From: Candidatus Litorirhabdus singularis
GTDB taxonomy: Bacteria; Pseudomonadota; Gammaproteobacteria; Pseudomonadales; Halieaceae
DNA: 64,000 nucleotides
Reading direction: 5' to 3'
Assembly (NCBI RefSeq): GCF_026262625.1
Contig: NZ_SHNN01000004.1
Location: forward strand, 1 to 64,000
Part shown: positions 9,156 to 19,321 of the stretch, in pieces
Layout: each line of letters starts with the position of its first letter
How positions within the stretch are numbered: the stretch's first letter is position 1
Position numbers and translations under genes: made by a program
The notes under the pieces: model-generated
The model's database searches: none
Seen by the model: only the letters and a program-made list of their open reading frames with translations
What the model was told of the DNA's origin: nothing

Positions 9156-10169
9156 TTAATATCGTACCCCTGGCGGCGGTGTCCAGCTTTGCAGCACGTG
9201 ACGATAGTTGCTGCGTTCAAACGCGCCAGGGTCAGCGGCATTGGTTTGACTCAGGCTGCCCTGCATTTGTTGTACGGAATCGTATTCGTTGTCCTCTAGC
9301 CATTGCCGCATTTCATCCAAAAGCGTACTGATGCGCTGTGAGCCCTGCTGTAACAGCGCACTGCACAAATGGACTACATTGGCGCCAGCCAGCAGTGCCT
9401 TAATAATGTCCGGGGTATTATGAAAACCACCGGTAACCGCGATATCGATGTCTAACTGCCCCCGCATAATTGCTGTCCAGCGCACCCTTAGTAACGCCTC
9501 GTACGGACTGGATAACTGTAACTGAGGCTCCACAGCAAGCGTTTCCAAATTGATGTCGCACTGGTAAAAACGATTGAACAGGGCTATTCCAGCAACGCCT
9601 GTCTGTTGTAGTTGATGCGCAAAGTGTACCGGCGATGAAAACTGCGGCGACAACTTTACTGTTACCGGAATACTCACGACATCGAGCAGTTTGCGCAACA
9701 TATTGATATAGCGCTGTTCCACATCTTCAGCGCTTTCCAGGATATTGGCGGCGATGTAATAAACGTTGAGCTCCAGTGCATCAGCACCGGCGTCCTGAAG
9801 TTCTTTTGCGTACTCTATCCAGCCAGCGTCAGTGATGCCATTGAGGCTGCCGATGACGGGTACCTGGAGGTGGCTTTTCAGTTGCTGCAAGTGTTCAAGA
9901 TAGGTGTCGAGTCCGCTGCGATAATTGTCCGGCAGCGGCAAAAAGCTAGAGGACTCGTGGTGGCCCAGATCCTGATGGTAGAAAAAACGCTCCAGTTTTT
10001 TTTCCTCAGCTATCAGTTCCTCTTCGAACAGCGAATGCATAACCAGTGCTGATGCGCCCGCGTCTTCCAGATGACGGGCGCTATCAAGGTCACGAGACAG
10101 CGGTGATGCAGAGGGCACTAACGGATTTTTCAGCGTCATGCCCAAATATTGGGTCTGCAGTGTTTGCAT
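9156..10169 (-). CDS. Dihydroorotate dehydrogenase-like flavoprotein
   Basis: A 337-residue TIM-barrel protein of the DHOD-like group, normally with FMN. Diagnostic stretches are the N-terminal LKNPLVPSASPLSRD, VPVIGSLNG, ADALELNVYY, the lysine in VTVKLSP, and the phosphate-binding C-terminal VTGGFHNTPDIIKALLAGANVV. It is not the pyrimidine enzyme PyrD in context: it begins 15 bases after nifJ ends, with GGGAGG before the ATG, so the two are almost certainly co-transcribed. Such DHOD-like proteins recur beside pyruvate:ferredoxin oxidoreductase in many bacteria. Their reaction is not established to my knowledge. Confidence 0.88.
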   Translation of the reverse strand: MQTLQTQYLGMTLKNPLVPSASPLSRDLDSARHLEDAGASALVMHSLFEEELIAEEKKLERFFYHQDLGHHESSSFLPLPDNYRSGLDTYLEHLQQLKSHLQVPVIGSLNGITDAGWIEYAKELQDAGADALELNVYYIAANILESAEDVEQRYINMLRKLLDVVSIPVTVKLSPQFSSPVHFAHQLQQTGVAGIALFNRFYQCDINLETLAVEPQLQLSSPYEALLRVRWTAIMRGQLDIDIAVTGGFHNTPDIIKALLAGANVVHLCSALLQQGSQRISTLLDEMRQWLEDNEYDSVQQMQGSLSQTNAADPGAFERSNYRHVLQSWTPPPGVRY

Positions 10170-10184
10170 AGATATGGCCTCCCT

Positions 10185-13100
10185 TCACTCATCCACGTCT
10201 GGTCCGGCCCAGTCCAGGGCTGCCAGCTGTTGGTAGCGCAAGTAGCGTTGCTGCACTTCCTGCTGTGACTGTTGCAGTAGTTTCTCTGCGGTTTCGGGCG
10301 CACTGTGCCAGAGCATATTGAAGCGAGTCTCAGATTCCACAAACTCACGGTAAGGCAGACTCGGTGGCTTTGAGTCCATGCGCAGTGGGTTCAGGCCAGA
10401 CTCGGCGCGGCGCGGGTCATAGCGAAACAGCGGCCAATGCCCGCTGTCTACTGCCATTTTCTGCTGCCGGTGGTTGAAGGACATATCCACGCCGTGAGCG
10501 ATACAGGGGGAGTAAGCGATAACCAGAGAAGTTCCAGGGTAGCTTTCTGCCTCCAGTAGAGCGTTCAGGGTCTGGGTATCTTTGGCGCCATAAGCCACAT
10601 GCGCGACATAGACGCTTTCGTAGTCCATGGCGATGCGGGCCAGATCTTTCTTTGCTGTGCTCTTGCCGCCGGCGGAAAACTTGGCGACAGCACCGCGTGG
10701 CGTTGCTTTGGAAGTCTGGCCGCCGGTATTGGAATAGACCTCAGTATCCAGCACCAGAATATTGACATCGCGGCCAGAGGCCAGCACATGGTCCACGCCG
10801 CCAAAGCCAATATCGTAGGCCCAGCCATCACCGCCAACAATCCAGACACTGTTGCGTAGCAAGTTGTCACTCAGTTCCAGCAGTGCTCGGGCATCTTCAG
10901 AATCTAATGTTGCCAGTACCTGCTGCAACTGTGCCACTCGCTCTCGTTGCTCGTGGATTTCCGCTTCGTCTACTTCTGCACATTGCAAAATATCCTGCAC
11001 TAACTTGCTATCGAGATGCCCTGAAATTTTCTCCAGCAGATTGCGGGCCGCCTGCTTGCGTTGATCACAGGCAACTCGAATACCCAGGCCAAACTCGGCG
11101 TTGTCTTCAAACAGGGAGTTGTTCCAGGCCGGGCCGCGTCCCTCGGCGTTGGTGCGCCAGGGAGTAGTGGGCAGATTGCCACCGTAAATGGATGAGCAGC
11201 CGGTAGCGTTGGCTACTATCATGCGATCGCCAAATAGTTGGCTTATAGTGCGGATATAGGGCGTCTCACCGCAGCCAACACAGGCTCCGGAAAACTCAAA
11301 GTGCGGCTCCATCAGCATGGAGCCTTTCATGGTGTTGCGTTTTATCTCTGCATGGTCATATTCCGGCAAGGCCTCAAAAAATGACCAGTTGGCGGCTTCT
11401 TGCTCGCGCAGCGGTGGCTGCGGAGCCATATTGATGGCCTTGCGGCTGACATTGGATTTGTCTCTGATGGGGCAGATATCGACGCATAAGTTGCAGCCGG
11501 TGCAGTCTTCCGGTGCTACCTGATAGCTAATGTGCACGCCTTGTGGGTAGTCCTTACCCTTGATCTGCACATGTTTGAATGTCTCCGGTGCCTGCTCTAC
11601 GATCTCCTGATCAAAAGCCTTGGATCGAATAGCCGAGTGAGGACATACGAACACGCACTTGCCGCAATGAGTGCAAAGATCGGTTTCCCATACCGGAATT
11701 TCCAACGCTAAATTGCGCTTCTCGTAGGCCGCGGTGCCCAATGGATAAGTACCATCGACCGGCAATGCACTGACGGGAATCAAGTCGCCGTGTCCAGCAA
11801 TGATACGCCCGGTTACCCGCTGGATGAAGTCTGGCGCATCGGCAGGCATGGTGACGCCAGCCTGGTCGCTGCTGCTAACCTGCTTGGATGTGGCGACCTC
11901 ATGCAGATTGGCCAGGGTTTCGTCAATGGCCTTGATATTCAGTGAGACCATTTTACGACTCTTGCGACCATAGGTCTTATGGACAGCGTCCTTGATGGCA
12001 GCGATGGCCTCAGCTTGCGGTAGTACTCCGGAGATGGCGAAGAAGCAGGTCTGCATAATAGTATTGATGCGCTTGCCCATGCCCGAGTCCTGAGCCACTT
12101 GATAGGCATCGATGACGTAAAAGCGGATATCTTTGTCGATGATGTGTTGCTGAATGTTGGCCGGCAATGCTTGCCAGGCCTGTTCGGGAGGCTCGCTGGT
12201 ATTGAGCACAAAGGTGGCGCCTATCGCGGCCTTGTCCAGTATTTCGTAGCGCTCCAGAAATACCGGCTGATGACAGCCGACAAAATTGGCCTGGCCTTCT
12301 TCTATAAGATAAGCAGCATGAATGGGGTCTGGCCCAAACCGCAGATGGGAGATGGTAACAGCCCCTGATTTTTTGGAGTCGTAGACGAAATAGCCCTGTG
12401 CATTGAGTTCGGTGTTTTCGCCAATAATCTTGATGCTGTTTTTGTTGGCGCCTACCGTGCCATCAGAACCGAGGCCGTAGAACAGTGCCTGAAACGCCTG
12501 CGCGTGGGCATCGGTCCTGAAGTCCGGATCCCAGTCCAGACTGGTGTGATTGATGTCATCGACGATACCGACGCTGAAATAGCGTTGTGGTTGCTCAAGT
12601 TTGAGTTCATCGAACACAGCCTTGAGCATGCCTGGGGTAAACTCCTTGGACGACAACCCGTAGATACCGCCACATACTTTTGGCAAGTCGCCTGACCAAT
12701 GCTGTACTAGCGCGGTGACGACATCCTTATAGAGGGGTTCGCCGCCAGCGCCGGGTTCTTTGCTGCGATCCAATACTGCGATCGCCTGCACCGTACTGGG
12801 TAGGGCTGCCGTCAGTAGGCCTGCATCCAGAGGGCGGAACAGGCGCACTTTCAATACGCCAGTGGCTTCGCCTTGCCGGCACAGGTAGTCAACGGTTTCC
12901 ACCGCCGTTTCAGCGCCTGAGCCCATCATTACCACCACCCTTTGGGCCTGCGGGTCACCGTGGTATTCGTATAACTTGTAGTGACGGCCGGTAGCTTCGC
13001 CAAAGCGGTCCATGGTGTCTTGCACCAGACCTGGAAAGGCCTGATAAAACGGGTTGATGGCTTCACGGCTCTGGAAAAATACGTCCGGGTTTTGTGAGGT

Positions 13101-13763
13101 GCCTCGAATCACCGGTTGCAGTGGTGACAGGGCGCGCTTGCGGTGGGCACTAACAGCTTGCTCATCCAGCAAATCTGCAATCATTGATTTATCCGGCAGT
13201 GAAATTTTGTTGATTTCATGGGAGGTTCGAAAGCCATCGAAGAAATGCAGCACTGGAATACGACCCTTTAAAGACGCGGCCTGGGCAATGAACGCAAAAT
13301 CCAGAGCCTCCTGCACTGAATTGGAGCAGAGCATGGCAAAGCCCGTGGCCCGAGCGGCCATGACGTCGCTGTGATCGCCGAAGATAGACAGGGCGTGGGT
13401 GGCTACTGATCGCGCTGCCACATGAATGACTGCGGGGGTAAGTTCACCGGCGATCTTGTACATATTGGGCAGCATGAGTAGCAGACCCTGTGAGGCGGTG
13501 AAAGTCGTGGCCAGACTGCCAGCTTGCAGCGCTCCGTGAATGGCACCCGCCGCGCCAGCTTCACTTTGCATCTCGATAACTTCGGGCACTGCCCCCCATA
13601 GGTTGCTGACTCCGGCTGCGCTCCAGTCATCAGCCAGTTCACCCATTGGGGAGGCAGGGGTGATGGGGTAAATCAGAATGACCTCGTTGAGCAGGTGCGC
13701 CATGGTGGCGGCCGCTTCATTGCCATCGATTGTCACTGTGCGGTGGTCTGCAGTTTTTTGCAT
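10185..13763 (-). CDS. nifJ: Pyruvate:ferredoxin (flavodoxin) oxidoreductase
   Basis: The single-chain PFOR (about 1,192 aa) converts pyruvate and CoA to acetyl-CoA and CO2, reducing ferredoxin or flavodoxin. Domains in order: pyrimidine-binding domain starting VTIDGNEAAATMAHLLNEV with the YPITPASPMGE motif; domain II; the gamma domain; a 2x[4Fe-4S] ferredoxin domain with CTHCGKCVFVCP and CTGCNLCVDICP; then the TPP domain with CVGCGE, NATGCSSIYGGN and GGDGWAYDIGFGG. The full family length is kept. I start it at the ATG at 13763; the 11 residues added by the longer frame are not family-like. It runs divergently from abgT with about 170 bases between. Confidence 0.96.
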   Translation of the reverse strand: MQKTADHRTVTIDGNEAAATMAHLLNEVILIYPITPASPMGELADDWSAAGVSNLWGAVPEVIEMQSEAGAAGAIHGALQAGSLATTFTASQGLLLMLPNMYKIAGELTPAVIHVAARSVATHALSIFGDHSDVMAARATGFAMLCSNSVQEALDFAFIAQAASLKGRIPVLHFFDGFRTSHEINKISLPDKSMIADLLDEQAVSAHRKRALSPLQPVIRGTSQNPDVFFQSREAINPFYQAFPGLVQDTMDRFGEATGRHYKLYEYHGDPQAQRVVVMMGSGAETAVETVDYLCRQGEATGVLKVRLFRPLDAGLLTAALPSTVQAIAVLDRSKEPGAGGEPLYKDVVTALVQHWSGDLPKVCGGIYGLSSKEFTPGMLKAVFDELKLEQPQRYFSVGIVDDINHTSLDWDPDFRTDAHAQAFQALFYGLGSDGTVGANKNSIKIIGENTELNAQGYFVYDSKKSGAVTISHLRFGPDPIHAAYLIEEGQANFVGCHQPVFLERYEILDKAAIGATFVLNTSEPPEQAWQALPANIQQHIIDKDIRFYVIDAYQVAQDSGMGKRINTIMQTCFFAISGVLPQAEAIAAIKDAVHKTYGRKSRKMVSLNIKAIDETLANLHEVATSKQVSSSDQAGVTMPADAPDFIQRVTGRIIAGHGDLIPVSALPVDGTYPLGTAAYEKRNLALEIPVWETDLCTHCGKCVFVCPHSAIRSKAFDQEIVEQAPETFKHVQIKGKDYPQGVHISYQVAPEDCTGCNLCVDICPIRDKSNVSRKAINMAPQPPLREQEAANWSFFEALPEYDHAEIKRNTMKGSMLMEPHFEFSGACVGCGETPYIRTISQLFGDRMIVANATGCSSIYGGNLPTTPWRTNAEGRGPAWNNSLFEDNAEFGLGIRVACDQRKQAARNLLEKISGHLDSKLVQDILQCAEVDEAEIHEQRERVAQLQQVLATLDSEDARALLELSDNLLRNSVWIVGGDGWAYDIGFGGVDHVLASGRDVNILVLDTEVYSNTGGQTSKATPRGAVAKFSAGGKSTAKKDLARIAMDYESVYVAHVAYGAKDTQTLNALLEAESYPGTSLVIAYSPCIAHGVDMSFNHRQQKMAVDSGHWPLFRYDPRRAESGLNPLRMDSKPPSLPYREFVESETRFNMLWHSAPETAEKLLQQSQQEVQQRYLRYQQLAALDWAGPDVDE

Positions 13764-13930
13764 CTGCTTGCCTGAAAGGTGCAGTCTGGAACCCAAGTGT
13801 ACCGGTGACGGTCCCTGACTTTGTTGAGCTGGCGCAAGATTCAGGTCGATTGAAATCGACCCAACAACATACTGCAGCCCCGTATTTACAGGTTACAATC
13901 AGCATCTTTAGTCTTTCCAAGGAGATCGCC

Positions 13931-15463
13931 GTGAGCGAGGCCCCGGGTAACTCTTTTGCACAACGCGCGCTGGCATTTGTGGAGCGCACCGGCAACCGTC
14001 TGCCGGACCCGGCGATGTTGTTTGTGGCACTGCTGCTGGTCGTGTGGCTGGCGTCATGGTTGCTGTCCTATTTTGACTACGGGCTTACCGACCCACGTAC
14101 GGGCGGGCCACTGCAGGTCGTTAACCAACTCTCGGCTACCGCCATGACTCAATTTTTGGGCAGCATGGTGACCAATTTTGCTCATTTTCACCCTATCGGT
14201 GTAGTGCTGGTAGCGATGCTGGGGATAGGTGTGGCGGAACACACCGGGTTTATCAATGCCGCGCTACGATCGATGTTGCGGGTGACGGCCAGTTGGCTGC
14301 TAACGCCCATGGTGATTCTGGTGGGCATTGTCAGTCATACCGCAGCGGACGCGGGTTATGTCTTGGTGATACCCCTGGGCGGAGTGATTTTCTATAGCGC
14401 AGGTCGCCACCCGCTAGCTGGCATAGCCGCCGCGTTTGCCGGCGTCTCCGGCGGCTTTTCTGCGAATTTCATACCCTCGGCGATTGATCCTATGCTGCAG
14501 GGTATTACGCAAACGGGTGCGCAGATTATTGATCCGGCGATAACGCTGAACCCCCTGAACAACTATTTCTTTACGGCGACCTCCTCGGTGCTGATTATTG
14601 GCCTGGGCTGGCTGATTACCGATAAATTTGTCGAGCCGCGCCTGGCGTCCACTCCGCTTGATGAGGACATTGTTGACCAAGACAGTTCCACCGAGCTAAC
14701 CGCGCAGCAATCCCGTGGTTTGCGTTATGCCTTACTGTCTATGGTACTCAGCCTGCTGCTGCTGGCTGTCAGCGCGTGGTCACCCGAATCCGCATGGCGT
14801 GGTGCCAACGGTTCGCTGACGGAGTTGGGTGCACCGCTGATGGCGTCAATTGTGCCGCTGATTTTTCTCTTGTTTGTTATCCCGGGCATCGTTTATGGCA
14901 TATTTTCTGGAACGGTTACCAGCTCCAGAGATGTCATTGAGGGCATGACCCAGTCCATGCACAGCATGGCCTACTATCTGGTTATCATGTTTTTTATCGC
15001 GCAGTTTGTGTATGCATTTTCCCAGTCCAACCTGGGTGTGTTGCTGGCACTGCAGGGCGGGGCAGGACTGCAGGCGCTGGGTTTACCATCCGCTATGACC
15101 ATTACCGGTATTGTGCTGCTGACCGGTTTGCTCAATCTGTTTGTGGGTTCGGCGTCTGCCAAATGGGCGCTGTTGGCGCCCATTTTTGTGCCAATGCTCA
15201 TGAGTCTGGGGATATCGCCAGACCTCACTCAGGCCGCGTATCGTATTGGCGACTCGACCACCAATATCATTACGCCGCTGATGCCGTATTTTCCGTTGGT
15301 GGTGGTGTACTGCCAGCGCTACGTGAAAAATACGGGCATAGGTACACTGACCGCGATGATGTTGCCCTACTCATTGGGCTTCATCATTCTGTGGACACTG
15401 TATCTGCTGCTTTTCTGGGGTGCCGGACTGCCACTGGGTCTGCAGTCCAGCTATACCTACTAG
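13931..15463 (+). CDS. AbgT family transporter
   Basis: A 510-residue polytopic inner-membrane protein of the AbgT family, known for p-aminobenzoyl-glutamate uptake and, in some members, sulfonamide/antimetabolite efflux. Family features are the N-terminal FVERTGNRLPDPAMLF, SHTAADAGYVLVIPLGG, GGFSANFIPSAIDPML and the C-terminal SASAKWALLAPIFVPM and YRIGDSTTNIITPLMPYFPL. The start is the GTG at 13931: AAGGAG lies six bases before it and the length then matches E. coli AbgT (508). The frame is open back to 13730, but that part overlaps the nifJ start region. No abgAB hydrolase genes adjoin it, so its direction and substrate are open. Confidence 0.93.
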   Translation: MSEAPGNSFAQRALAFVERTGNRLPDPAMLFVALLLVVWLASWLLSYFDYGLTDPRTGGPLQVVNQLSATAMTQFLGSMVTNFAHFHPIGVVLVAMLGIGVAEHTGFINAALRSMLRVTASWLLTPMVILVGIVSHTAADAGYVLVIPLGGVIFYSAGRHPLAGIAAAFAGVSGGFSANFIPSAIDPMLQGITQTGAQIIDPAITLNPLNNYFFTATSSVLIIGLGWLITDKFVEPRLASTPLDEDIVDQDSSTELTAQQSRGLRYALLSMVLSLLLLAVSAWSPESAWRGANGSLTELGAPLMASIVPLIFLLFVIPGIVYGIFSGTVTSSRDVIEGMTQSMHSMAYYLVIMFFIAQFVYAFSQSNLGVLLALQGGAGLQALGLPSAMTITGIVLLTGLLNLFVGSASAKWALLAPIFVPMLMSLGISPDLTQAAYRIGDSTTNIITPLMPYFPLVVVYCQRYVKNTGIGTLTAMMLPYSLGFIILWTLYLLLFWGAGLPLGLQSSYTY

Positions 15464-15478
15464 CCTGGGTACGCGCTG

Positions 15479-16525
15479 CTAGAGGCTGTCCACCAGATTA
15501 CGCAGGGTTTCACACTGTTTAACGCGCTCTTCGACGGTACTGCCGGCAAAAGCAATATTGAGTGAAGTGACACCGGCCTCTCGGAGTGCGTATAAGCTGT
15601 CCTTGACGAATCCCTCTGGCCCGATCAGCGAGTTTTTCGCCAGATACTCGGCAGGAATTGCTGCCTCAGCTTCTTCTTTCTTGCCGGCCAGATACAGGTC
15701 CTGGATCTCTTTGGCGGCATCGGGGTAGCCACTCTGGGAAAATATGTCGTTGTAGAAGTTCTTTGAGCGCGCGCCCATGCCGCCAATGTAAAGTGCTGCC
15801 TGTGGACGACCGCGGTCACGCAGATGTTCCAGACCGTCGCCGATAGCAACGCCGCCGCCGGCAAATATATCCAGCGGGGCTTTATCCGGTGAGCGCTTGC
15901 GCGTGCCTTCTGCCAGCGCTTCACCCCAGATTCCGGCTGCGGCCTCGGCGCTGAAGAATACGGGCAGCCAGGCATCCGCCAGTTCGGCAGTCATTTTGAC
16001 GCTAGCGGGTCCCAGTGACGCAATACAGATGGGTATGTCATTGCGAACTGGGTGGTTAATCAACTTCAGTGGTTTGCCAAGCCCCGTTCCGCGCTCGGCT
16101 GACAGCGGTATTTGGTAGTGCTTGCCGTCGAACTCGACTTTTTCCCGGCGCCACACTTTACGGCATATCTCGATAGTCTCACGCAGATGCGCTACCGGAG
16201 CTTCATAGGAAACACCGTGAAAACCCTCCATGACCTGCGGGCCGGATGCCCCTAAGCCCAACATAGCGCGGCCATCTGATAATGAGTCGATGCCGGCTGC
16301 GGTCATTGCCAACAGCGTCGGTGTGCGGGTGTAAACCGGAAGTATGCCCGAGGCAATGGTTACGCGTTCGGTTTTGGCGGCCAGGTAGCCCATGGCGCTG
16401 GGGGCATCGAAAGAATAAGCCTCGGGGACCCACACCAGATCGAGCCCGGCCTGCTCAAGCTCCTGAATTTCAGCGACTGAGGACTTGAAATCGCTGGCGT
16501 AGTTAAGCATGGTTGATATGCGCAT
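15479..16525 (-). CDS. LLM class (luciferase-like) flavin/F420 oxidoreductase
   Basis: A 348-residue TIM-barrel protein of the luciferase-like monooxygenase superfamily, near the F420-dependent branch. Typical segments are AEIQELEQAGLDLVWVPEAY, TERVTIASGILPVYTRTP, GRAMLGLGASGPQVMEG and ETIEICRKVWRRE. The C-terminal helix EERVKQCETLRNLVDSL closes the domain. Whether it uses F420 or FMN cannot be told. AAGGAA precedes the ATG. It is convergent with abgT (15 bases apart). The 250 bases upstream (16526-16774) hold no gene or RNA that I recognise. Confidence 0.85.
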   Translation of the reverse strand: MRISTMLNYASDFKSSVAEIQELEQAGLDLVWVPEAYSFDAPSAMGYLAAKTERVTIASGILPVYTRTPTLLAMTAAGIDSLSDGRAMLGLGASGPQVMEGFHGVSYEAPVAHLRETIEICRKVWRREKVEFDGKHYQIPLSAERGTGLGKPLKLINHPVRNDIPICIASLGPASVKMTAELADAWLPVFFSAEAAAGIWGEALAEGTRKRSPDKAPLDIFAGGGVAIGDGLEHLRDRGRPQAALYIGGMGARSKNFYNDIFSQSGYPDAAKEIQDLYLAGKKEEAEAAIPAEYLAKNSLIGPEGFVKDSLYALREAGVTSLNIAFAGSTVEERVKQCETLRNLVDSL

Positions 16526-16774
16526 AAGCTGGTTCCTTGAGTTATTTTACGTCAGCCGCCTAATACTGTTGCGAAGGACCTATCGAGTGGGCCAGTTTAC
16601 CGCTATCAGGCGGTCTCAGGAAATAATCGTCACATAAACTCTTGGCCAAGCCGGCTTGACGCCTTCCTGACCTCATGCGCACAATATCCTCTGATCTCAG
16701 CAAACACGGATGTCTGAAACGCTTGAAAACCGTTAGTAACTATAAGGGGCCACAGCCGATTTTCGTCTCTCTTA

Positions 16775-18031
16775 TTGCCTGTCCGTGGTTACTTCTGCAC
16801 TCGAAAGGTCAGTCGTGGTAAGGGCTGGCTATATGCTGCACAACAGACGGTTAAGTGTGACACTCCATTGCTTACAGTGAATGAAAAACTAGCTTGGCTC
16901 CTGGCAGTTATTCTGGGCGGAGTATTCCTGTTACCAATGGCCTTCGATGTGCTGCTTGGAATCGCTCTGCTAGCGGTGTTGATTCAATACTCAGAGCTGC
17001 ATGCACCGGTTCTCAGAGTGCTCAAGGACCCCCTCTATCTTTGTGCGTTGGCTTTGCTTTTATACCTGAGTGCCAGTGTGCTCTGGTCGGCGAATATTTC
17101 ACCTAAGGGCGTGGCGCAACTTTGGCTGCGAATGTTGTTTGTTATGGTGTTCGTGCTGGGTCTGGCTGTTGCCCATCAGCGAACTTCAATAACACTCTTG
17201 CGAGCTTGCCAGGTTGTGGCTATTGCTGCTCTGCTTTGTGCGCTATTGAGTCTTATTTTGTTTTATATGTACCCGCCGGCAGACAGTCGTTTGGAAGGCC
17301 CGTTCAGGTTAGAGAACCCTGGACGGATTGGGCGCATGCTTGCGGTGGCGCTGCTGTTTGCTATTACACTTTTCCAATTAGAACGTGGCCGCTGGCGTTG
17401 GTTGGCCGCCTTGAGTTTTGTCGTGTGTAGCATGGCCCTGATTAATACAGGCACCCGCTCCGCCTGGTTGGCTGCTGTGTTCGGCATATTCTGCTGGCTT
17501 CTGGTCAGCTGGCATCCAAAACTCAACAAAGCAGTTGCAGTAGCCGGGGTTGGCTCTGTGCTGCTTGCGCTGCTCCTGTATGTGATGACATATCACCCTG
17601 AGTTGTCCGCTCAGCTATTCCCGCGCGGTGACAGCTTTCGCATGTCTATTTGGCAAGCGAATCTTAGAGATATTTTGGACGGTCATGTGTGGTTCGGCTG
17701 GGGGCAACTGGTGGAGCATCGAGTGGAAATGGGGGGCTACCTCTTTCGAGGGACGCATAACATGTTTCTGGCGATGCTGGCGGCAGGGGGGCTACCTGCA
17801 TTAGTGATGTTCTGCGTTGTGCTCGGGTGGACTGGTCTGCGTCTGGTTCGACATGCGGGCGGAGCTGCGGCCACGCTTGGATTGGTATTGCTGATCGCAG
17901 GTGTGGCCGGTTTCCTGTTCAATGGCGACCGCATTATCGACAAAGTGAATTTCGTCTGGTTTGTGGTGTGGGTCCCACTTGGCTTTGCGATTGGGCTGTC
18001 CCAGCAGTCGACACTGGACGATAGTAACTAG
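16775..18031 (+). CDS. O-antigen ligase-like (Wzy/WaaL superfamily) membrane protein
   Basis: A polytopic inner-membrane protein with 10-12 hydrophobic segments and the Wzy_C/O-antigen-ligase pattern: an arginine-containing segment GTRSAWLAAVFGIF, a large periplasmic loop with SFRMSIWQANLRDI and FGWGQ, then GTHNMFLAMLAAGGLPAL. Members join or ligate polysaccharide to lipid A core or other acceptors. The start is uncertain: the frame opens at a TTG (16775), but the N-terminal 30 residues are charged and poorly supported, and the GTG at 16877 is equally possible. No glycosyltransferases are adjacent, so it is an orphan locus. Confidence 0.8.
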   Translation: MPVRGYFCTRKVSRGKGWLYAAQQTVKCDTPLLTVNEKLAWLLAVILGGVFLLPMAFDVLLGIALLAVLIQYSELHAPVLRVLKDPLYLCALALLLYLSASVLWSANISPKGVAQLWLRMLFVMVFVLGLAVAHQRTSITLLRACQVVAIAALLCALLSLILFYMYPPADSRLEGPFRLENPGRIGRMLAVALLFAITLFQLERGRWRWLAALSFVVCSMALINTGTRSAWLAAVFGIFCWLLVSWHPKLNKAVAVAGVGSVLLALLLYVMTYHPELSAQLFPRGDSFRMSIWQANLRDILDGHVWFGWGQLVEHRVEMGGYLFRGTHNMFLAMLAAGGLPALVMFCVVLGWTGLRLVRHAGGAAATLGLVLLIAGVAGFLFNGDRIIDKVNFVWFVVWVPLGFAIGLSQQSTLDDSN

Positions 18032-18042
18032 GCGCCGGCGGC

Positions 18043-19263
18043 TTATTGCAGCTCTATGTTCGCTGTTTCGCGTAGCCAAAAGAGCACAGCGGGCAGGGCG
18101 AGCAGGGAGCTCAATGTCATCAGCGATAACGCAGCGCCATGACTACCAAGCGCGGTATATAAACTCCCCTCAATAGCTAGCCCTGCCGCTGCCGCCACCA
18201 GAGAAATGATGGCACGCAGTGTCGCCGCAGTCGACCGGCAATGGGTCGGGAATAGTTCTCCGGCGATAGCGTTCACCATCACATCCACGACAAAAAAGCT
18301 GAACAGGGCGGCAATCCAGGCCAACGGCACCATCCAGCCTGAGGTGTTATAAAACAACAGGAACGTCGCGCAATTGAGCGCTATACCAAAGGCCAGAACC
18401 GGCCGGCGGCCTACCCGATCGGATGTACGACCGGCAATCACGTTGCCAAAGATGGCGAAAGTGCCAGCGACCACAAACATGATACTGACCTGAGAGGGCG
18501 AGTAACCATGGCTGTCCTGCAAGTACTTGGACATAAAATTGAGGTTGGCGACGGCCTGAAACCAGAACATGCCGGCGATCAAGGTGAGCGCCAACAGTGC
18601 CAGCCTGTGGTGGCGAAATAGTTCCAGCAGCGGCTGCCAGAACACTGGTTTAACCTGACCCGGCTGCTGCTGTTCAAACATCGGTGATTCGGGCAGGCTC
18701 CTGCGCAGCCAGGCCACGTACATAATAGCGAGACCGCCAATCACATATAGTGCGCGCCAGCCTCCAGGCAGATAGTCCGAAAGTCCGTACAGCAGCGATG
18801 CGAGACCTGATCCAAGGCCACCCATTGCCGCCAAAAACCCGACCCCCCAGCCGCGATGTCTGGACGGCAGCAGTTCCAACGCATAGACAACAGCCAGAAT
18901 TTCTTCCAGCGTGGTAAAGAGTCTGGCGTTGGCCTGAAAGAAGATGAACTGGTTTGCTGTTTGCGCGAAGCTGGTGGCGAGTGAAAAGATCGACAATCCT
19001 ACCAGACTCACGACCAGCAGCCGCCTTCGTCCGCGTCCATCCGATAGCAGTGCCAGGGCGATGGCTGGCAGTGCACCCAAACGGGCAATCGCTATCATAG
19101 TGCCAAGCTCCTCCTCAGCGATCGAGAAGCTCTCTTGCACGTCTGGCAGCGCCAGAGTGAGCAGGGTCATATCGTATTGACCGATAAAAAAAGCAGCACC
19201 CAGTAGCAGCAGTATTCTGCGTTCTGGAGCGCTCAGGCTCGCTGGTATTCCTAGTAGCCTCAT
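18043..19263 (-). CDS. MFS transporter
   Basis: A 406-residue, 12-helix major facilitator. The signature loop between helices 2 and 3 reads ALLSDGRGRRRLLV; the matching loop in the second half is AGRTSDRVGRRPVLAFG. The central cytoplasmic loop contains LRRSLPESPMFEQQ, a PESP motif common in the sugar-porter and aromatic-acid/proton symporter groups. The substrate is unknown. It ends 11 bases from the convergent ligase-like gene and is not obviously linked to the SYLF gene upstream. Confidence 0.9.
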   Translation of the reverse strand: MRLLGIPASLSAPERRILLLLGAAFFIGQYDMTLLTLALPDVQESFSIAEEELGTMIAIARLGALPAIALALLSDGRGRRRLLVVSLVGLSIFSLATSFAQTANQFIFFQANARLFTTLEEILAVVYALELLPSRHRGWGVGFLAAMGGLGSGLASLLYGLSDYLPGGWRALYVIGGLAIMYVAWLRRSLPESPMFEQQQPGQVKPVFWQPLLELFRHHRLALLALTLIAGMFWFQAVANLNFMSKYLQDSHGYSPSQVSIMFVVAGTFAIFGNVIAGRTSDRVGRRPVLAFGIALNCATFLLFYNTSGWMVPLAWIAALFSFFVVDVMVNAIAGELFPTHCRSTAATLRAIISLVAAAAGLAIEGSLYTALGSHGAALSLMTLSSLLALPAVLFWLRETANIELQ

Positions 19264-19321
19264 GCGCGGTAGTCAGCCGATAACAGCTAGCAGACCCTGA
19301 TATCCGCCCCCGACACAGTAT

